Origin: Lumbricus terrestris
Taxonomy: Eukaryota; Annelida; Clitellata; Crassiclitellata; Lumbricidae
Reading direction: 5' to 3'
DNA length: 64,000 bases
NCBI GenBank assembly: GCA_949752735.1
Contig: OX457042.1
Coordinates: 30,930,116-30,994,115, forward strand
Below, one piece after another: positions 1 through 11,449 of the stretch (positions are counted from its first letter, which is position 1; each line of letters begins with the position of its first letter). A program made the position numbers and the translations under genes. The notes under the pieces are model-generated. The model saw only the letters and a list, made by a program, of their open reading frames with translations, did not search any database and was not told the origin of the DNA.

Positions 1-659
1 ATTCAACGAATCAACATTCGTTCATTACTTATTATTATTCGCTTATTCTTCTTGCGCACGGGCGGAGTTTATCAAGGGCTAGGGGGCTAAGCCCCCCCCC
101 CAAGAAGACCCAGCTTCATTTTTTAACCGTGCAAATGATTTCTTTTCCCGGGTTTAGCCCCCCAAGAAGACTTTAGCCCCTCCAAGGACGGAAACCAAAC
201 TCCGCCCATGTTCTTCCGATATCAGCAGCTCTTTTAATATTCCAGTCTAGTGTTAAAGTATAGACTACAGGACTACATCTTTTATGATTTAGGTCTAAGA
301 TTATGGGAGTGATTCGTGGCCGGACTTTTTATGACCAGACTATAGTCAGGGCACTCGTACAAGTATCCTTAAACAGTCCAGATGCGCTTTATGCCCCAAA
401 TGAATTCTTGGGAGAAAAAAATTCTGGCACTCTTGTGGCAGGACAACGACCAGGGCAAAGGGTTTTTACCAGGGCATTTGAACTAGTTTGCCCTGCTGTA
501 TAGTTCGGCCACTGATTACAAACTAAGATAAAAAATGTATTTTTGCGGTAACGCCAGTTATACCGAACCTATATCGAACAGTGTCAGAATATTGACCTGG
601 AGTTTGTCAATGACTCATAGACATCGATAAGCATGATCTATGGAGAGTGTCTTTTCTGG
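1..659. other. Left edge, no gene seen
   Basis: Apart from the MITE-like repeat at 60-207, I see no gene or recognisable domain here. A 66-codon open frame at 303-503 has no family resemblance, no promoter context and no counterpart in the other blocks, so it is not called. Sequence shared with the block 3 upstream region begins at about 660. Confidence 0.5.
60..207 (+). mobile_element. MITE-like repeat with GGGCGGAGTTT ends
   Basis: The 148-bp segment starts GGGCGGAGTTTATC and ends with the inverted form AAACTCCGCCC. Its interior is rich in GGGGGCTAAGCCCC-like runs. A second copy in the opposite orientation is at 26757-26910. Terminal inverted repeats, small size and lack of coding capacity fit a non-autonomous DNA transposon. 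No clear target-site duplication is visible, so the superfamily is unknown. Confidence 0.6.
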
Positions 660-944
660 AATACTGATTGGAAAGTCGGAGTGAGACATTAATTCGTCAA
701 GACTGAAGTTCAGCTGGACAACTACAAAGCTTTCCATTATCTTAGATGAAAACGAAACGTTAGATACAGGCCTAAAGCTACTTCAGTCTGCAAGATCCAT
801 CATGCATAATTATGTCCAGCATCAATACAATGCCATGCAGATGCAATTTAAGGCAACCAGCATCAATACAATGCCATGCAGTTGCAATTTAAGGCACTTC
901 TGCAATGATATTGCAATCATATTGTAAGCCTAATTATATTGCAG

Positions 945-1073
945 AGCAAATGTGAGTGAAGGACTTGCTCGAGGTCCTATATATAGTAATCGCCTCAGAC
1001 GAGGATTGAACCAGTATTCTCCGCGATACAGCCTTACAGGTCGACCATACTGTAGCCACTCGGTCACCGTGCC
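945..1073 (-). mobile_element. tRNA-derived SINE remnant (Leu/Ser-like head)
   Basis: Read on the minus strand, the segment begins GGCACGGTGACCGAGTGG, like the 5' end and A box of Leu/Ser tRNAs. A B-box match GGTTCAATCC follows at 1003-1012. The sequence then runs into a non-tRNA body containing GCAAGTCCTTCACTC, a motif repeated in other SINE fragments of this window. It is not a functional tRNA, because no acceptor stem closes. The counterpart upstream of gene D is at 43803-43934, so the insertion predates the block duplication. Confidence 0.55.
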
Positions 1074-1319
1074 TCATGAACAATGCCTACAAATCACGCT
1101 GCGTCCATTATAGCACCACGCTACATAATTTATTACTGGTCAGTGACCACACTAGTCTTCGATCCAGCTGCTGGACATATGCAAAAGCGAAACATTTCTC
1201 AGGTATGTGTTTGTGCGTGAATGTGTGCATATAATTATGTGTGTGTGTGTGTGTTTTTGTGTGCGTGTGTGCGTGTGTGTGAGGACTGTCAGGTGTTGCG
1301 CAAGAATTTACGATGCTAC

Positions 1320-1425
1320 GTGATTGGAATTTGCCAATTGCAACGACGACTGCATGTTCCCATGCACATCCGGTGATGGCTGTGAAATAAATGTATAAAA
1401 GGCGGTAGAGTCGTTGACATTCAGC
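1320..1425 (+). promoter_or_regulatory. Promoter of Gly/Tyr gene A
   Basis: TATAAAAG lies at 1394-1401, exactly 97 bp before the ATG. A conserved TTCAGCAAGCATTT about 29 bp downstream of the TATA start is the likely transcription start, giving a 5' UTR of about 68 nt. Upstream are ATTGG (1323-1327) and CCAAT (1334-1338) as an inverted pair, and a TGCATG-TTCC-CATGCA palindrome (1351-1366). The same module precedes all five Gly/Tyr genes. A GT-rich microsatellite (about 1205-1280) sits just upstream. Confidence 0.75.
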
Positions 1426-1490
1426 AAGCATTTGATACAGTCAACCATCCAGTTGTGTCCTATCGTCTGTAGCTGTTTGAGATATCAGAA

Positions 1491-1718
1491 ATGAAGACCT
1501 TCATTGCTTTGCTCCTGTTGGCTGTTGCCATTGTTGGACTCACGTCTGGCAGTGGATATGGAGGATATGGTGGATACGGTGGATACGGCGGTGGATACGG
1601 CGGTGGATACGGTGGTGGATACGGTGGATATGGTGGCGGATACGGAAATGGTGGATATGGTGGATACGGTGGATACGGAAACGGTGGATATGGTGGCTAC
1701 GGAGGATACGGATATTAG
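1491..1718 (+). CDS. Secreted Gly/Tyr-rich (GGY repeat) peptide A
   Basis: The 75-aa product has a clear signal peptide at residues 1-20 (MKTFIALLLLAVAIVGLTSG), followed by a mature region made almost only of Gly and Tyr in GGY and GGGY repeats, with two Asn. The ATG is the first in the predicted mRNA, 97 bp after the TATA box. The function is unknown. Gly/Tyr-rich secreted peptides in animals include structural or adhesive proteins and nematode YGGYG antimicrobial peptides, but the composition alone cannot decide. The stop is followed by AAAAG|GTAAGCC, a strong donor, so the message has a further exon. This copy has Asn, not His, at the residue breaking the repeat, like gene D. The repeated 9-nt codon pattern leaves other frames open by chance. 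Confidence 0.85.
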   Translation: MKTFIALLLLAVAIVGLTSGSGYGGYGGYGGYGGGYGGGYGGGYGGYGGGYGNGGYGGYGGYGNGGYGGYGGYGY

Positions 1719-2870
1719 AAAAGGTAAGCCACTCAGAACAGCTATAGATCACAACTGTTGGAGCTAAGACCTTCCTTAGACCTGTAGCCTAGGTGGATTT
1801 TTTATTGTCGATTATATGGTCTTTAAAAAGTGCACAACTAAACCATTGGACCGTAGCAACAGACTCAGTTTAGTTATTTGTTTCTGTCAATAACAGCAGC
1901 CAGCGTTGTTTCCCGTGTTTAGAAGAAGAACCGCATCACATCACTTCATTAGGTCGTCATACATGGATTGCACAGCCGATGCGTGTTCTTTGCCTGTGTA
2001 ACACGCGAGAGAATACACATGGTTTCTGAAAAAAATACAGATTTAGGGGGTCCATTGGTAGTTTGTTTGATTTTTGACTGACTGACTGACTGACTGAATG
2101 AATGAATGAATGAATGAATGAATGACTGAATTAGTGAAGAACTGACTTGCTGATCCACAACCTCACCAATTAATTGACTGAGGGTTTGTTTAAAGCGTTA
2201 TACCTTATATATTCAAAACCGTGTATTGATTAGTTGCATATTGTTTCAAAACAACTGAAATAGAGTACTGGATCCAGGACTATACGGTTTCCTCACTTTT
2301 TCTTTGCTTTGCGTTTCCAGGCTGTTTGTAGTCAGTGCTCAGAGGAAGATGAATTTCAACCCGAGACGTTCGTTTGTCCAACAATTCTTTCGCATTATTT
2401 AACCTAAGACGATCGCAGCTGCAAACAGATGCCACCATGTGACTTCAGAACATATCAACATTGCGAGGGCATTGCAGGAACACTACGACAACATACTGAA
2501 AACATTAGGAAGTCAACAATGCGAGAACATTGCGGTTGCGATGCTGATACACGATGTGTAAATGGCCTGGAATAATAGAGCTGTAGACTCATATTGCGTA
2601 CAATTTCACACTTCGAGAAATTCAGAAAATTATTCTTCCGATTGCATTACCGTTTCTACAGAAACGGATTGATTGACAATTCTACGAGAACACTCTAATG
2701 AATAATTAATTTAAAATGTTCATAGATTAGGCCTGCACACATTTTCTAGACTATTGCCTGCAGTCGGGTATGTTTGGTATGATAGATTTACTTGATCGGT
2801 TTACTTCTCTGGAAATGGTAATGTTTCGCTGAATAATAATTTTTTTTAAATCAGTGCAATGTCTTATGCT
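1719..2870 (+). other. Gene A intron and downstream exon
   Basis: The donor AAAAG|GTAAG is at 1723/1724. The acceptor TTTGCGTTTCCAG|GCTG gives exon 2 from 2321, so the intron is 597 bp. The intron carries a (TGAC)n/(TGAA)n tract near 2075-2125. Exon 2 contains a small ORF at 2349-2402 (17 codons) that is in frame with the peptide stop codon across the splice. No canonical AATAAA is seen; AATAAT occurs near 2832. The same arrangement follows every Gly/Tyr gene in the window. Confidence 0.7.
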
Positions 2871-2944
2871 AAGAGTTGATCAATAGAATATTATTTTCTG
2901 CTAATAATAATTATATAATACAAATAGTAAAGTTTAAGAAAACA

Positions 2945-3118
2945 GTTCATTACCTTATGCTCTGAGAAATTCAAGTATCCGCATAAGGATCCTGAGCAAG
3001 TCCTTAACTCGCAATTGTCATGCGCTTCATGGCGAAACCCCGATTTAGTGTCCGCGCTGTAGTCGAGAGCGGCTCTGAGCAGTAATCTTGAAGGCACGCT
3101 ATAACAAGTCCTCTTACA
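2945..3118 (+). repeat. SINE-body fragment downstream of gene A
   Basis: The segment contains GAGCAAGTCC, TGTCCGCGCTGTAGTCG and CTTGAAGG motifs, shared with a full-length tRNA-headed copy at 25330-25560 and with fragments at about 29620-29800, 45780-45960, 59770-59945 and 63000-63080. No tRNA head is present here, so it is a 5'-truncated copy duplicated along with the gene. Confidence 0.55.
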
Positions 3119-3155
3119 TGAAATATATTTATATTAATACTAATCAAGTCCTCTT

Positions 3156-3431
3156 CATCATCATCATCATCATCGAAATCCTTGGGCTAAACGCCCGTAG
3201 GTGTCCGGCACCACTCTCTGTTTGAGTATACGTCTCGCGTCATGTTGCCCATCTTCAACCTGTCCGGTCTGCAGGTCCATACCATTAACATCTTTAACCA
3301 GCTATAGACCACCTTGTCTGATGAAGAGAATATGGGGAGAGATGCACGAAGGACAACCTGGGTCAATGCCCGTATGTGTCCCACGCTCTCTCCCCCGACT
3401 CTCTCCACTGGTCTGTACTGACCGGCCTGTG
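3156..3431 (-). mobile_element. 5'-truncated LINE 3' end with (GAT)n tail
   Basis: On the minus strand the fragment ends CACCTACGGGCGTTTAGCCC followed by (GAT)n. The LINE at 38090-38934 has a very similar 3' end. Flanking copies CAAGTCCTCTT (3145-3155) and CAAGCCTCTT (3432-3441) look like a slightly diverged target-site duplication. Gene D's matching region at about 45980 is uninterrupted, so this insertion is specific to block 1. Confidence 0.7.
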
Positions 3432-3499
3432 CAAGCCTCTTACATAAATTTAAATATATTAATAGGCTACTAATAAAAACCGTATTAATAGGCTACCAA

Positions 3500-4310
3500 T
3501 AACAAATATTGAATAATACCCTGCCACACGCGGCCGCTGTGGGCGAGGTGTGTGTTGGGTGGGGGCGAGGTGACCTCGGTAGCACTTGGTCTAGCTGCAT
3601 GGTTTCAGGTGAATAGCATCATAGCTGTGAAACTATTATGGCGACTAAATGGAAATTGCGAAAGTTTGGGTTTTCGCCCCACCCTAGCCCCCATGGTGGG
3701 AGAGAATCGCCAACTAGTCCGCTGGGTGGTTCTGATGGCCTTCTGTCTAGGTAGAAAGTTTCATATCAATAGCTGCGTGTTACCGAGAGAAATTTGTTTT
3801 TGCCCCCACCCTAGCTCCATGGTGGGAGATAATTCGTCAACCGCTCCACTGGTGTCCCATGCCCAGATCTACGCAGTAGTGAAGGTTTGGAGCGAAAAGC
3901 TCAAAAACTGTGGAAATGCATCCCGGTCAAACAGACAGACAGACACACAGACAGACGGACAGACAGACAGTCAGACAGACACACAGAATCTTCGCTTTAT
4001 TTATTTTGATATAGTATACTTTCAACCTATTATTTGTACTATTGATTATGCTTGGCAGTTTGGCATCATTAATTATGCAAAACTGGCACGAAAATCTTAC
4101 AAGGAAACACGAATTTGTTGTTTTAAAAAACCAAACCATCCAAACTCAAATGGCCGACGATTATCTCAATAGGGCACAACTAAAAGACCCTAGAACAGTC
4201 AAACTGTTCACTACATGGCACAGAGGGACAAAGCGGGTAGGGGCGCTTGGCCCCGAGTGGGTGTTTTGCCCCTCTGTAAATCCTAATAAACAATTACAAT
4301 AATAATGTCT
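3500..4310. repeat. Unclassified repeat region with CCATGGTGGGAGA and (CAGA)n
   Basis: A segment present after genes A, C and D (also about 29930-30720 and 46060-46780). It has two internal copies of a GCCCCACCCTAG...CATGGTGGGAGA motif and a CAGACAGA tract (3930-3985). A 206-codon frame at 3552-4172 runs through the tract but is broken or shorter in the other copies, so I do not call a gene. It may be an old transposon. The family was not recognised. Confidence 0.4.
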
Positions 4311-4605
4311 TCAGGCCTCTTTACAAAGAAAAGGCTCGGAATTGACAGAGTGTGTTTACCAAAATTGTTGCAATTGATTCTTACTCAAATTATAAGGTCA
4401 ACGCGACTATTTTCAGCTCTAAATTCGCTTTAAAACCAGAGATATTAGCGTTTTAATCAGATTTAATCAATAATGACCCACTTTTCGCATCATTAAGAGT
4501 CGACACCCGCATGACGTCACTCTCGCCAATAATAATTTCTGTTTATCGTTTATCAACAATCCGGTTGACAAATCGAAACCAGTTACAGTGTGCAATTATG
4601 TACCA

Positions 4606-5106
4606 GGGCCGGTATGCACATAACAAGGCATAAGGTAATCTAAGTATAGTGCCTATACCCGACTTAACAGCTTCCGACATAGCCATTGGAATTTATTCGT
4701 ATGCACGAGACAAAATAGCAAGGAACATAACTAATCTACACATTCCTTGCACCCGACGATGCATGACGCTTGCTCTTCCCCCAATTCAATAGGTTATAGC
4801 TGAGCGTGCATGCGTGAAAGATATTTATATGCGGTCGTTGCCAGCGTGGGGTAAACAGATTCAGACCTAAAGACGGGCCACAAGGAAATATCGACGGCTG
4901 CCTATTGTTCGCGCTGTTCACTAAAGTCGATTGTCTATTGTTCACAATGGGAGTAGCCGGCTTACACCTACCTCGGAGTTGGAATAACGTTATGCCTAGC
5001 CTAATTCGCTAATCTCAAGCCATGCATACGAAAATAACCCAGTATTCCCGAATAGGGCAGATTTAAGCCAGATATAAGAGTTATACCCTCATGTGCATAC
5101 GGGCCC
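4606..5106 (+). mobile_element. DNA-transposon-like repeat with GGGCCGGTATGCACA ends
   Basis: The 501-bp repeat begins GGGCCGGTATGCACA and ends TGTGCATACGGGCCC, an inverted pair of about 15 bp. It has no coding capacity. Two further copies lie head to tail at 23375-23718 and 23720-24179 in the C1GALT1 intron. No target-site duplication is obvious, so the superfamily is unknown. Block 2 lacks it at the matching place. Confidence 0.65.
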
Positions 5107-5451
5107 TGAACGCAGATCACATAAATATTAATTATACTAATAGAACAGACAGCCTGCAATAATTTTATTAGGCCACAGTCAGCACACACCCGGGTCATGT
5201 TTGGCTTTTTGGGGAAGCGGGGGTGGGGTGGAGGGGTGGCGAAAACCCGAAATTTAGCGGTCAACGCTGTGCACCTCAGAGGAGTTGTGTTGAAAACCAT
5301 AAATTTCCCGGGCAACGCCGGGTCCCACATCTAGTTGTCCATAAGACTGTAAAATGTCATTTCGAAATTCGTACTTTTTGTCAAGATATTGGCAAAAAAC
5401 CGTATGGGGGTCTTTTTAGGCCCACCCTTTAGATTACTTTGTTGCGCTGGA

Positions 5452-5614
5452 CAGTGGCGTAGACAGGAATTTTTGATGGGGGGGGTTATGGCCGGAAACC
5501 CTGTTTTTTTTGCTATGTTTTCTTACGTAAATGGAAAAATAACCTTTAAAACAAAAATTCGGGAGCCAATGGGGGGTTTTAACCCCCGAAACTCCCCCCT
5601 TGCCTACGCCACTG
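5452..5614 (+). mobile_element. hAT-type MITE with 8-bp TSD GCGCTGGA
   Basis: The 163-bp element starts CAGTGGCGTAG and ends CTACGCCACTG (11-bp perfect TIR). It is flanked by GCGCTGGA at 5444-5451 and 5615-5622. The uninterrupted site, with one GCGCTGGA, is present at about 30846 in block 2. Eight-base duplications and CAG-starting TIRs are standard for hAT elements. Confidence 0.88.
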
Positions 5615-5624
5615 GCGCTGGAAT

Positions 5625-5990
5625 CCCTGTTCAAGACGGTCCTGAATTATTGATGACCAGAACACAGTTAACAGAAATTGGTACGAATAAATCTGCCTTG
5701 TCCCATTCATTCTTCTGTCTGCGACCGATGTTATTCTTGTCCAGAACCTTAACTATTCAGATCACATCACCCATCTTTCCTGCTATTGCTGCATGCACAT
5801 CCGTGACCTTCTCAGAATCCGCCCAATGCTCGACTTCAAAACTGCATCTAATCGCCACATCTATAGTTCACGCCAGACTAGGTCACTTCAACACACGTTT
5901 CTTGAACTCAAAACATTACCGTAATCGCTACATCTATAGGCTAGCTTACGCCAAACAAGATCTCTTCAATAGTCAATACTTTTTCCTGAC
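5625..5990 (+). mobile_element. CR1/L2-type LINE reverse transcriptase remnant
   Basis: The reading frame shifts repeatedly, but pieces such as SDHITHLS, CMHIRDLLRIRPMLDF and a degraded SRxTRSLQ match the region after the catalytic core of CR1/L2-type reverse transcriptases (HIRDLRRIRP...SRLDYCN). The same remnant is at 30845-31215 and, split and expanded, at 47225-49445. It is old and was duplicated with the blocks. Confidence 0.6.
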
Positions 5991-6167
5991 CATAGACATC
6001 TCAAATAAACCGCTTCCAAGCCAGAGCTATGCGCCGACCGCGCCGCGCCGCCGCTCTCAAGTCGGCGCATGGTGCTGTTCCAGGCTATTCAGTCTAAGTT
6101 TCTACGATATTTGTATCTTATACTCTTTACCACTAACGTCTTGGCTTCTTTCGTTGGTTAATACAAT

Positions 6168-7515
6168 TCACACCTTGTCACCTTGTGCCGTCGATTCTTC
6201 GAACCTTAGCGACCGCCATGATCAACCTTCTCCACGTACTACGATCCTCCGTCGCGTCTCTCAGTTCCTCCAAGTTCGTCTTCGTTCTCTCGTGTATTTC
6301 TTCCTTCCTCCTTCTTGGGCGTCCTCTCCTCCTGCCTCCCTCTCCGCAGGCCAGCATCATCTCCTTTTCCAAGCCGTTTGCTCGCATCACATGTCCGAAG
6401 AATGCCAAACTTCTGCCTTGCCGCTCTCTGCGCTAATGACATATTCCCTCGTGCCTGTCCTATCTCTAGTAATATGGATTCGTTTGTTCTTTTTTCGATC
6501 CACGGGGTTCTCAATACCTTCCTCCATATCCACATTTCGCAAGCATCGATTTTCCTTTGTAAGGCCTTTGTTTTTGTCCACGTTTCACATCCATACAACA
6601 CCACTGGAAATATCATTGCCTTTACAATTATTCTTGTCTTCGTCATCAGGCTCACATGTTTATCCTTCCATATTTTCTCTAGTCCCTTTGCTGCCGACTT
6701 TCATAATGTAATCCTCCGTCGTATCTCTCTGTCACATCCGCCATCATTTTCTATCATGGCTCCCAAGAAACAGAAACTTGTCACCACCTCCATCTCCTCC
6801 CCATCTACCTCGAAGCTTGTCCAATTTTCCGTGGTCATGATTTTGGTCTTCTTTAAGTTGAAATACAGTCCAGCCTTCTCGCTTTCTGCTTTTAATTTTC
6901 TGATGATATCTTTCAGATCTTCCTCTTTCCCTACCAGTAACGTTGTATCGCCCGCATATCTCAGATTGTTCAGTGTCCTGCCCGCCATCCTCACTCCCGC
7001 GTTTGTTTCCTCTAAGCCTGCTCTCCTCACTATCATTTCAGCGTAAAGGTTGAACAGGTATGGCGGTAATATGCACACCTGCCGAACTCCTTTCTTTATT
7101 TCGAAGGTTATAGTTTCGCCATACTCCGTCCTAACCACGGCCACCTGGTTCCCTTATATATGTTCTTGAGGAGTTTTATGAGGTGTGTCGGGATACCCAT
7201 TTCCCCCAGAGTTCTCCACATCAGAGCGTGATCTATGCAGTCGAAGGCCTTGCTATAATCTATAAAGCTTATGTGTACCTCCTGTCCGAAATCTCTCTAT
7301 CTCTCCATTATCCACCTGAAGTTCGCTACAATGTATGTGGTCTCTTGTTCCTCTCCGTCTCCTGAAACCTGCCTGATGGACCGGCAGTTCCCTCTCAATC
7401 GTGCTCTCCATCCTTTTATGTATAATCTTCAGTAGGATCTTACTTGCATGTGATATCAGCGCTATTGTTCTGTAGTCTTCACATTCCCTGGCGTCGCCTT
7501 TTTCAAGATGGGTAT
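6168..7515 (-). mobile_element. Non-LTR retrotransposon, 3' half (reverse transcriptase), decayed
   Basis: Minus-strand frames encode pieces of a reverse transcriptase: a KGVRQ..LPPYLFNLYAE motif, NLRYAGDTTLL (the catalytic YADD is changed to YAGD), FCFLGAMI, then the usual C-terminal YGCETWT and GHVMR segments. Frames are split at about 6239-6655 and 6701-7144, so it cannot be active. Upstream coding sequence continues at 10331-10545, beyond the hAT-like element inserted at 7516-10322. The clade is not assigned. Confidence 0.8.
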
Positions 7516-10322
7516 TAGGGTGTGTCTAAAAATTAAAGTCCCGAATTGAACATCGACCAGGTTGGTTTTCTGTTCCATCTTGATAGAAATTATTATCTGC
7601 CAAATTATGTAAAAATCGAAATAAATTTAGGACTTGCTCAAAGCCCTTTAAGATTTGTGACTTTGTCATCAAAGTGATTCATTGTTATTTTCAGAGATCC
7701 AAACAATTTTAGACACTTGCACATTAGATATATGTCATAATCAAAGGAAATACTGTCAGTTAATCGTCATAATTTATTCCCTTTAGTGCTTATCTCGATG
7801 GTACTCAACCATTTGCAGAACAAATTGTTTCTCTTCCTCATTTCAGACCAGCGCTTCATTGAAGATCTGCATAAGAGCCACTTCTTTCTCTGCCAAATCA
7901 TTCGTCACTCTTAGGGCAGATATGATGTCTTTTGCCTCATTGTACTGTTGCGGATCTCGTTCAAGAAGCGAGTCATCCAATCCGTGGATCCTGAATAATT
8001 TGGAGGTTGAAGTGGAGAAGAAATCGGGCAGTGCTTTTGTAAGTGGATTATGTATCGGAGGAATCCTCTTTGGAGGATCATCAGATCCCTGATTGTTCCG
8101 CATGCTGTAGACCATGCGCTGCTTCTCATTGACGGTGACTGAATCATCAAAAAGGCTGACGCCAAAGGTGTAGCAAAAATGCTGTTGAGGCGACCTGTGA
8201 GACTTCCTTGTCTTGATAAGTGTGGATTGCCTTCAAGAATTCAAGATCGTTCCTTGTGGCCTCTTTAGGTGATGCACATGTGAACCAGTACTTCACATAA
8301 ATTGTTTTCACAAAAAGTGACACTCGAACTAAATGATTCCACACCTTTTGAGAGTAGTATGTTCGTGATGCCCTCTCTGAGCTCTGACGTTGTTGAATGG
8401 GACATTGATCTCTGAAAAGCCACATCTTGATAGCATAGATCGCACGTGCCATCCAGCGTGCTCTATGAACTGCCCTGGGTACCTGAACTTTATTCCTTTT
8501 GGCGGAATTCCTCCTAAGAAAATGACTGGCAGCTCAAGTAGCTCTTTGTAGTCATCTCTGTAATAATCAGTACTCAGTTGCTGCAATGCGAAGCTGATGA
8601 CATTATCTCGAATTTCTGTGATATGCTGTACTGCATCTTTATCTGCCATTGCTGTGCGATACTTGGTCTGATCGATTTGTGGCCAGAAGTCTCGGAAATG
8701 AACAAAGAGTTCCAATTTTTGAGACCTTGCAGAATCATGCAGTGAAAACACATTTTCCAGAACAATTTCAGAAATATAATGCCCAAACAAGGTTCAATAG
8801 GTCCTTTCCCAATTCTGTTTCAAGCCTGATGCATACGCCGCCCTTGCAACCTGTGTTACTCGCTGTTGTATCGAAACACATGGCCACGATTCTGTCGTCC
8901 AATGCCCAACGTCTGATCTCGGCCAAACACGCATCTGACATGACGGCAGCTGTACCGGATTGGAGTTTGGGGATGGCCAATAGCTTGGTCACCTTCTTAC
9001 CAGATACCATTATCGGAAGGCGATCAACACACCATCCTCCTGCCCCTGTAGCATCTGGCATGATCTTGCCATCCCAGCGAATAGTAAGAGGAACTTTCAG
9101 ATCGAAAGATTCATGAATCTATGCTGCTAGGGCTGCATGGCTATCCTTCCTTGCTCGATGAATCGCAGAAGGACTGATAAGTTGCAGGGTGCTGCACAAA
9201 GTATGGATACAGCGAGAGCAGTCAAAATGTGAGAGGTCTTCCTGCTGCTAGTTTTGGTACGATCTAGAGCAGCAGCAACATCACGAGTAACGACAGAGAT
9301 TGTCCCCCTTCGCCGTTTTGGAGGCCAAGCAGACGTCGAAGGTTCTGGTTCTTTTTCTGAGCTACTGGATGACGCCTCTTCCTCAGATGACTTTTCCAGC
9401 ATAGAAACTTCCGTCACTGCAGCAGCTATGCTAACACGATAGCGTTCCATACGCTCTGCAAGTGCTGCTGATCTTGCTACCACTCTCTTTTCTTGCTTTG
9501 CAAGCTTGACATCAATGCCTGTCTTTGAACCAGGTGGTTCTCTCTCACGCTGTGCTTTCAAACACTGTCGATACTCTTCTATCTTGATTATTTGGCATCA
9601 CTGTAGGCAATGTTAAAGAGATCCTCCAGGGAATCCTTGAAAGCCTCACGCTTTCCATCTTCGGTTTCTGACTTCCACGAAATATTTTTCTTAAGGTTTT
9701 GCCATTCCTTATGGATATGTCGTGGCCGATCCCAAAAGTGGTTCTTAGTCTTCGTTGGAATGCGGGCTCTTTCCCAAATTGGGAGTACCATAGCTGCCGT
9801 TTCTTTTACGCTATCATCCAGACTCTGATTTCTTAGTGTATGGAAATTAAAAAGCACCTTCAAAACCTGTCCTCGTGTAGGTAACTTCGCATAACTGAAA
9901 TGATCTTCCGTACTGCCTATCAACTAGATTTCTGCCTTTTTCTACTAGATTTAGCCATCCCATGTGCGATATGATATATTAGTTAAAACAGCCACTGTCT
10001 GCCATTTGCAGCACGACACCAATGACATAAGCAAAAGATAAGCTGTCATTGTCACGAATATTGATTAGTTGGGAAGCGGCCATTCAGAGGGGTCAAAGGC
10101 TGTAAAGAATGGAAATCATGACAAAATTGCCTATAATGCAACCTGATTCCTAACTTTGGTCGCTTTGAGCAGCCCCCTTTTAGCTGCCCCTAAATGTTGA
10201 GCTATTAAGATATTATTTGGGATATGGAGGTTATTCATGAACTGGCACGATAATTTGATTTGGTCGTTAAAAAATATTCGAGTTAAAAATTTCACATGTA
10301 CCGGTACCCTAAAAACACCCTA
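7516..10322 (-). mobile_element. hAT-like DNA transposon inserted in a LINE, 8-bp TSD
   Basis: The 2807-bp element begins TAGGGTGTGTC and ends with ACACCCTA, so the terminal 8 bp are perfectly inverted. ATGGGTAT flanks it at 7508-7515 and 10323-10330. Removing the element and one ATGGGTAT restores the LINE frame context, so the insertion boundary is secure. Eight-base duplications point to the hAT superfamily or a hAT-like group. A broken gene on the minus strand fills it. Confidence 0.85.
7843..9923 (-). pseudogene. Broken gene of the hAT-like transposon (transposase candidate)
   Basis: Minus-strand ORF pieces run 9923-9588, 9561-9127, 9061-8768, 8790-8329, 8452-8147 and 8115-7843, with frameshifts and stops between them. 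The first piece has a basic/aromatic start (WDRPRHIHKEWQNLKKN) and is followed by an acidic Ser/Glu-rich linker and a basic KRRRG stretch. The middle has IMVSGKKVTKLLAIPK and a CFDTTASNTG-like segment. The last pieces have WHVRSMLSRCGF and LFRDQCPI. I do not recognise a named family. Its place between hAT-type ends makes it the likely transposase or accessory protein. A related copy lies at 31334-32817. Confidence 0.65.
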
Positions 10323-10330
10323 ATGGGTAT

Positions 10331-10545
10331 GAAAATGGACTTTCCCAGTCTTTGGGCCATTCTTCTGCCCCCCAAATCCGATTGCATAGTGCTGCTAGTT
10401 CTTCTATCACTCCGTCTCCAACCTCTTTGATCAGCTCAATGGGTATCTCGTACGCACCAGGTGTCTCATTATCTTTGATTTATTTGATTGCCCACTCCAT
10501 ATCCGATCTCATGACACTTGGTTCTTTCTTGTAATCCTCTGTGGC
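10331..10545 (-). mobile_element. Non-LTR retrotransposon, 5' remaining part
   Basis: The minus strand encodes an RT N-terminal segment (IELIKEVG, then NRIWGAEEWPKDWE), the expected upstream part of the LINE at 6168-7515 and separated from it only by the hAT-like insertion. Its right border is GGCGCCGTTAAG, which in block 3 (53371) is joined to other sequence. The endonuclease part is missing, so the LINE is 5' truncated. Confidence 0.7.
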
Positions 10546-10669
10546 GCCGTTAAGAAAAGGAATTACATTCAGCAGAAAAAATTCAGGTGGGTGGTCAATA
10601 ACTGGTCATGCGTTCTGGGAAAATATAGACATGACCATGTTCACATTTCTAAATAGAGAACGAGCGATC

Positions 10670-11215
<546 letters not shown>

Positions 11216-11263
11216 ATAGCAATAATGATAATCATAATAAAAAAAGATAATAGTAGTGATAAT

Positions 11264-11441
11264 CAGTGCCTAAAGTGTGGAAAAATAAGTACCTGGACGC
11301 CCCTTACCTCTCCAAAAGAAGTGCCTGGACGCCCCTTACCTTTTCAGTCTGTTCTCGCCAATAAGTGGCTGGACGGCGTTCAGATTTTAAAACAAGTGCA
11401 TGGACGCCGTCCATGACCGTCCAGGCACACTTTAAGCCCTG
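11264..11441 (+). mobile_element. hAT-type MITE with 8-bp TSD GTGATAAT
   Basis: The 178-bp element begins CAGTGCCTAAAGTGTG and ends CACACTTTAAGCCCTG (two mismatches between ends). GTGATAAT flanks it at 11256-11263 and 11442-11449. Inside, a TGCCTGGACGCC motif is repeated. Blocks 2 (about 35641) and 3 (about 54010) show the empty site. Confidence 0.88.
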
Positions 11442-11449
11442 GTGATAAT

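Noticed and set aside
303..503. 66-codon ORF at the left edge
   Set aside because: No family resemblance, no conserved counterpart, no transcription signals.
1001..1073. Minus-strand tRNA-Leu/Ser gene
   Set aside because: The acceptor stem does not pair and the sequence continues into SINE body.
1504..1767. Long alternative-frame and antisense ORFs over the Gly/Tyr genes
   Set aside because: The GGATACGGT codon repeat leaves all frames open; only the frame with the signal peptide has promoter and start context.
3552..4172. 206-codon ORF after gene A
   Set aside because: Not preserved in the two duplicate copies and partly made of CAGACAGA repeat.
5389..6711. 440-codon plus-strand ORF
   Set aside because: It runs through a MITE, a LINE remnant and the antisense of another LINE; the length is a chance product of these.
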